DNA of 64,000 nt, taken from Saprospiraceae bacterium. GTDB lineage: Bacteria; Bacteroidota; Bacteroidia; Chitinophagales; Saprospiraceae. Location: the NCBI GenBank assembly GCA_017985675.1, contig JAGNXB010000001.1, positions 1 through 64,000 on the forward strand, written 5' to 3'. The notes under the pieces were generated by a model. The model was not told where the DNA came from and ran no database searches. It worked only from the letters and a program-made list of their open reading frames with translations. The number at the start of each line of letters is the position of its first letter. The stretch's first letter is position 1. A program made the translations under genes and the position numbers. Below, piece by piece: positions 60,061-64,000 of the stretch.

Positions 60061-62175
60061 ATGGCAGAGGAACGCAAAAATGAATTGTTACTCAGGGCCT
60101 ATGTTGTCCTTGCAATGGTTTTGCTCATGGCATTTACTATTGCAGGCAAAGTATTTTATATTCAGTGGGTTGAAGGAGATAAATGGCGGGCAATGTCGGA
60201 TAGCCTTTATATTCGGATGATGCCCGTCGAGGCAGAGATGGGTAATGTATTGACAGAAGAAGGAACTATTCTCGCAACTTCAACCGTATCATTTGAGCTT
60301 CGGATGGATATGAAGTCTAGCGCCATGGATGATACGGATTTTGACGCGCATGTCGATTCATTAGGTTGGTATCTTTCTAAATATGTTGATGCGGCTGTTT
60401 CACCTAAATCCTGGGCTTCCAAATTGCGAAATGGCCGCAAAAAAGGGGAGCGATATATGTTAATCGCCAAAGATGTCACATTTGAAGAAATGCAACAGAT
60501 CAGGCAATTTCCATTGTACAATTTGGGACGTTACAAGGGTGGTTTAATCGTGCTTGAACATTTAGTCCGCAGTCGTCCGTTTGGCGATTTGGCCAGAAGA
60601 ACGATTGGCATCCACAAACATGGCATGAAATCCTTCGGAATTGAAGGAAAATACAAAGATGATTTGACCGGCGAACAAGGTTATCGCTTAATGCAATATC
60701 TACCTGGAAATATAAAATTGCCAGTAAACGATCTCACCGAAATTGCACCTCAGCCAGGTAATGATATAGTTACTACGCTGGATATGGGGATGCAGGATAT
60801 GGCACACTCGGCCTTAAAAAATGCGTTGACCTTCCATAATGCCGAGTCCGGTCTTGTTGTTGTCATGGAAGTAAAAACCGGAAAGATCAGAACGATGGTC
60901 AATCTGGATTTGGATGGGGAAGCCTATATCGAACAATATAATCATGCCGTTGGGTCAGCTGTTGAACCGGGCTCCATATTTAAACTCGCCAGCTATATGG
61001 CTCTATTAGAAGACGGCTATATTAAACCAGATGATTTAGTTGACATTGAAAAGGGCAAATCCACTTTTTATGATCGGACTATGTTGGATGCGCACGAACA
61101 TGGTTTAGATACGGTGACTGTAAAAAAAGCGTTCGAAATGTCTTCTAATGTAGGTGTGGCCAAATTGGTACAGCGTTTTTATGGTGCTCAGCCTCATGTT
61201 TTTATTGAGCGCCTAGCTGAGTTTGGGATGACAAGCAAAGTAGGCATTGATCTGGGTGGTGAAGGCCAACCATTTGTCAAACACCCCACACATAATCGAA
61301 AAGAATGGAGTGGGATCACACTGCCATGGATGTCTATGGGATATGAACTTAAAGTGACCCCCATTCAACTCCTGACACTATATGCAGCGGTGGCAAATAA
61401 TGGGCGGATGATGCAACCGATGCTTGTGTCTGAAATTCAAAAACAGGGTGAAACAATTAGAAAAATTCATCCCTATGTATTGACTAAAAAAATTGCATCA
61501 AAGCGTACGATCCGGCACATGCAGTCTATGCTTGAAGGGGTGGTGGAAACAGGAACAGCAAGTGGAATGCGCAGTAACCGATATCGTTTTGCAGGCAAAA
61601 CAGGAACGGCCCATATTCGGGATCAAAAAGGAGTAGAAATTGCTTACCGCAGTTCGTTTGTAGGTTATTTTCCGGCGGATAATCCAGTTTATGCTGCAAT
61701 AGTTGTTTTAAAAGGCCCTAAGAGTAATGGTTATTATGGAAGTGAGGTAGCATTACCGGTATTCAAAAAAGTGGCAGATTATTGTTTTAATTCCCGCAAG
61801 GAAATGTTCCCTCAGTTTGCTGAGGATGGGGACAAATTATTTCAGGATTGGAAAACACCACAATGGGAAGCTGGATTCAGACCGGACTTTAAAAAAGTAT
61901 GCAATGCAGTGGATATTCCTTATGAAAATCAGAGTGAATCGGATTGGACCATAACTAAAAATGATGCCGATTCGAAAAAACTCCAATTAACAAACAGGAT
62001 TTGTCCTGATAAGCAAGTGCCAAATGTAGTAGGAATGGGACTCCGCGATGCGCTTTTTGCGCTAGAAAACCGTGGGTTACGTGTAGATCCGACAGGCGTG
62101 GGAAAGGTAAGACGACAAAGTATTGCAGCAGGTACTTCCGCGCAGGGACAATATGTGCGCATTTATCTGGAATAG
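60061..62175 (+). CDS. ftsI: Septal penicillin-binding protein (FtsI/PBP3) with C-terminal PASTA domain
   Basis: 704 residues. A membrane helix (about 13-33) is followed by the PBP dimerisation region (with RTIGIHKHGMKSFGIEGKYKDDLTG) and the transpeptidase: SxxK in EPGSIFKLAS with the active serine, SSNVG (SxN) and AGKTGTAH (KTG). The last ~60 residues (VPNVVGMGLRDALFALENRGLRV) form a PASTA domain. It cross-links septal peptidoglycan. Its position in mraZ-rsmH-ftsL-ftsI-murE-mraY is canonical. Confidence 0.94.
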   Translation: MAEERKNELLLRAYVVLAMVLLMAFTIAGKVFYIQWVEGDKWRAMSDSLYIRMMPVEAEMGNVLTEEGTILATSTVSFELRMDMKSSAMDDTDFDAHVDSLGWYLSKYVDAAVSPKSWASKLRNGRKKGERYMLIAKDVTFEEMQQIRQFPLYNLGRYKGGLIVLEHLVRSRPFGDLARRTIGIHKHGMKSFGIEGKYKDDLTGEQGYRLMQYLPGNIKLPVNDLTEIAPQPGNDIVTTLDMGMQDMAHSALKNALTFHNAESGLVVVMEVKTGKIRTMVNLDLDGEAYIEQYNHAVGSAVEPGSIFKLASYMALLEDGYIKPDDLVDIEKGKSTFYDRTMLDAHEHGLDTVTVKKAFEMSSNVGVAKLVQRFYGAQPHVFIERLAEFGMTSKVGIDLGGEGQPFVKHPTHNRKEWSGITLPWMSMGYELKVTPIQLLTLYAAVANNGRMMQPMLVSEIQKQGETIRKIHPYVLTKKIASKRTIRHMQSMLEGVVETGTASGMRSNRYRFAGKTGTAHIRDQKGVEIAYRSSFVGYFPADNPVYAAIVVLKGPKSNGYYGSEVALPVFKKVADYCFNSRKEMFPQFAEDGDKLFQDWKTPQWEAGFRPDFKKVCNAVDIPYENQSESDWTITKNDADSKKLQLTNRICPDKQVPNVVGMGLRDALFALENRGLRVDPTGVGKVRRQSIAAGTSAQGQYVRIYLE

Positions 62176-62242
62176 ACAAATGGAATGGAAAAGCAATGAT
62201 AAACACCTCTATTTTTAAAACACCAAAACGCACCGGCAACAA

Positions 62243-63721
62243 TTGAAATCCCTTGAATATCTACTTAACGGTGTGGAAGTACTGCACGTCCAGGGTGATT
62301 TGGAAACGCAAGTTTCTCAGATCACTCTGGATAGCAGGACTATTAAACCTGGTGGTCTTTTCATTGCGATCAAAGGTGCCCAGGCTGATGGGCATCAGTT
62401 TATTCCAAATGCGCTTGCTCAGGGTGCAGGTGCAATTATTTCTGAAAATAGTAATATCCACCCACATGACTCAAAGGTTGTTTGGATCCAAGTTGCCGAT
62501 AGTCGAAAAGCACTCGGGATAATTGCCGCTCATTTTTACGATTCCCCATCTCAGGAATTACAATTAATTGGTGTAACTGGCACAAATGGCAAAACCTCGG
62601 TAGTTTATTTGCTTTATCAGATTTATCTCAAACTGGGATATGTATGTGGTCTGATATCAACCATTGATATTATTTGGGCTGAACAACGCGAACGTGCACG
62701 TTTGACAACACCTGATGTGATTCAGTTGAACGCATTGTTAAGGAAAATGGCTGATGCCGGATGCAGCCATGTGTTTATGGAAGTAAGTTCGCATGCTGCT
62801 CATCAGGGCCGAATTGATGGGCTCTCCTTTAAAGGCGGGGTTTTTACAAATCTTACACATGACCATTTGGATTATCATGGTACTTTTCTGGAGTACCTAA
62901 ATGCTAAAAAACTGTTTTTTGATCATTTATCCAAAAGTAGTTTTGCTTTAATCAATGAAGATGATCGTCATAGTAAGGTTATGGTGCAAAATACTGCTGC
63001 GCAAATTTCAACTTATGGTTTAAAGCATTTAAGTGATTATAAAGGCCGGATCCTGGAAAATCGATTAGATGGTCTAGTAATACGACTAAATGACAAAACC
63101 ATTTCTTGCAGGCTTTCAGGAGAATTTAATGCATATAATTTATTAGCTGCATTTGGCACCGCAAGATTATTAGGTGAGGATGAATCGGAGGTATTAAGTG
63201 CCTTGTCCGATTGTCATCCTGTCAGTGGCCGAATGGAAATAATCCATGACGGGATGGGGCGCATGGGTATTGTTGATTTTGCGCATACCCCGGATGCATT
63301 GGAAAAAGTGCTTCGAACTGTCAACGCTTTAAAAGATACTAAGCGCAAGTTGATTTTGGTATGTGGTTGTGGTGGTGATCGTGATACATCCAAACGACCT
63401 GTCATGGGTGCGATTGCAAGTTCGCTGGCAGATATCGTTTGTTTCACATCTGATAATCCCCGATCTGAAAATCCGGAAACCATACTTCATGATATGATGG
63501 CTGGTGTAGTGGAAGCGCACAAATCAAAGGTGCAAATTATCACATCAAGAGAACAGGCAATTCAAATTGCCGTTCGTTTAGCTGGCCCTGGCGATGTTGT
63601 AATTGTTGCTGGCAAGGGACATGAGGATTATCAGGAAATTCAAGGGAAGCGATTTCCCTTTGACGATAAAATGGTGCTTAAAGCAGCACTGGAAACAACA
63701 TCAATCCTTAATAGAGGATGA
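62243..63721 (+). CDS. murE: UDP-MurNAc-L-Ala-D-Glu:meso-diaminopimelate ligase
   Basis: 492 residues, starting at TTG 62243 (no ATG gives a better N terminus). The N-terminal domain has the DSRTIKPGGLFIAIKG element; the ATP loop is GVTGTNGKTSVVYLLYQ; then TTPD for the nucleotide-sugar site, EVSSHA, and the C-terminal SDNPRSENPE, where DNPR is diagnostic of meso-DAP rather than lysine ligases. KGHEDYQ follows. It adds the third residue to the peptidoglycan stem peptide in the cytoplasm. There are 67 bases after ftsI. Confidence 0.95.
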   Translation: MKSLEYLLNGVEVLHVQGDLETQVSQITLDSRTIKPGGLFIAIKGAQADGHQFIPNALAQGAGAIISENSNIHPHDSKVVWIQVADSRKALGIIAAHFYDSPSQELQLIGVTGTNGKTSVVYLLYQIYLKLGYVCGLISTIDIIWAEQRERARLTTPDVIQLNALLRKMADAGCSHVFMEVSSHAAHQGRIDGLSFKGGVFTNLTHDHLDYHGTFLEYLNAKKLFFDHLSKSSFALINEDDRHSKVMVQNTAAQISTYGLKHLSDYKGRILENRLDGLVIRLNDKTISCRLSGEFNAYNLLAAFGTARLLGEDESEVLSALSDCHPVSGRMEIIHDGMGRMGIVDFAHTPDALEKVLRTVNALKDTKRKLILVCGCGGDRDTSKRPVMGAIASSLADIVCFTSDNPRSENPETILHDMMAGVVEAHKSKVQIITSREQAIQIAVRLAGPGDVVIVAGKGHEDYQEIQGKRFPFDDKMVLKAALETTSILNRG

Positions 63722-63755
63722 AGATTCATTTCAGTTTGGTTCGGTACGGTGACAT

Positions 63756-63777
63756 GGGGCGAGCAAAGGCTCGCCCC
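63756..63777 (+). promoter_or_regulatory. Hairpin between murE and mraY
   Basis: GGGGCGAGC (63756-63764) pairs over 9 bp with GCTCGCCCC (63769-63777) around a 4-base loop AAAG. No T run follows, so it is not an ordinary terminator. It may protect or tune the message between the two genes. Confidence 0.5.
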
Positions 63778-63820
63778 CTTGTCCCACTCCAATCATTAAT
63801 TATTAATTCGTAACAAGCTT

Positions 63821-64000
63821 ATGTTAACACATCTCTTCGAATATCTCGACAGGTTATTAGATATACCCGGCTCTGGTCTGTTCCGGTATATCACCTTTCG
63901 TGCTGGCGGAGCGATTATTTTATCCTTGTTAATATCAATGGTTTTTGGAGCGGGGATTATACGTAAATTAAAACGTTTGCAAATTGGGGAAACGGTCCGT
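63821..64000 (+). CDS. mraY: Phospho-MurNAc-pentapeptide transferase (5' part only; cut by window end)
   Basis: Sixty codons are visible. The N terminus (HLFEYLDRLLDIPGSGLFRY, then ITFRAGGAIILSLLISMVFG) and the following IIRKLKRLQIGETVR match the start of MraY, including the QIGETVR/QxGqxIR element near the first cytoplasmic loop. MraY transfers phospho-MurNAc-pentapeptide from UDP to undecaprenyl phosphate, making lipid I. Its place after murE fits the dcw order. Confidence 0.92.
   Translation, partial: MLTHLFEYLDRLLDIPGSGLFRYITFRAGGAIILSLLISMVFGAGIIRKLKRLQIGETVR

Noticed and set aside
1..64000. CRISPR arrays, insertion sequences, prophage or integrative elements
   Set aside because: I found no regularly spaced repeats, transposase or integrase motifs, or att-like duplications; gene content is core-like throughout.

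Overview
The window reads as a chromosomal segment of a Bacteroidota bacterium, most likely in or near the Saprospiria (Saprospiraceae). The assignment rests on lineage-typical content: T9SS C-terminal sorting domains of both kinds, the gliding gene gldC, three TonB-dependent receptors with companion DUF5689 or DUF4249 lipoproteins, CHU_C-type secreted proteins, HU-CCDC81/SPOR proteins, the futalosine route to menaquinone, and recurrent promoters with the Bacteroidetes -7 element TAnnTTTG. Shine-Dalgarno sequences are mostly absent. I see no tRNA, rRNA, CRISPR array, insertion sequence or prophage.

Layout. 1-6606: end of a TonB receptor, a DUF5689 lipoprotein, a secreted OB-fold/PLD-type nuclease with a T9SS tail, and trmN6. 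6639-9470 (minus): small HTH protein, CHU_C secreted protein, PhzF-like enzyme. 9595-12156: mqnE, a histidine phosphatase and mqnA, overlapping one another. 12153-16825: cell-wall amidase, then ccmB-ccmC-ccmD-gdhA. 17014-20536: Lrp regulator, TraB/GumN protein, NAD(P)-binding protein, gldC, the SRP RNA (not previously obvious because it lies between genes), transaldolase. 20549-25179 (minus): DUF4249 lipoprotein, TonB receptor, nucleoside phosphorylase, lipoprotein. 25266-32911: LuxE-like acyl-activating protein, coiled-coil protein, DEDDy exonuclease, rpe, a third TonB receptor, an RsmB-like methyltransferase. 33096-39764: rpsP with a long acidic tail, a 463-residue unknown, an OmpR-type two-component pair, a CCDC81/SPOR protein, kdsA, a small secreted protein. 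39812-42687: FAD oxidoreductase, DoxX, K+ channel. 42852-46028: LytTR regulator, a 55-codon double-glycine-leader peptide gene, a soluble TPR histidine kinase, and a strong terminator. 46044-53766 (minus): pbpC, tex, a possible small RNA locus, a membrane protein, a penicillin acylase. 53944-57751: DUF1573 protein, fused E1 2-oxoacid dehydrogenase, dolichol-phosphate-mannose-synthase-like glycosyltransferase. 58296-64000: start of the dcw cluster with its MraZ operator: mraZ-rsmH-ftsL-ftsI-murE-mraY (cut by the window end).

Best candidate for an undescribed system: the cassette LytTR regulator / double-glycine peptide / cytoplasmic TPR kinase at 42.8-46.0 kb. The peptide (43722-43889) has a leader ending in an ISREEMQKIKGG motif and a 20-residue arginine-rich core with one cysteine. 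The kinase has TPR repeats but no signal peptide or membrane segment. No exporter or modifying enzyme is adjacent. A peptide-signalling role is an inference from this arrangement. Second-tier signals are a TonB/OB-fold/PLD nuclease cluster suggestive of nucleic-acid scavenging, and a promoter-to-terminator unit at 50.6-50.8 kb that may encode a small RNA or a very small protein.
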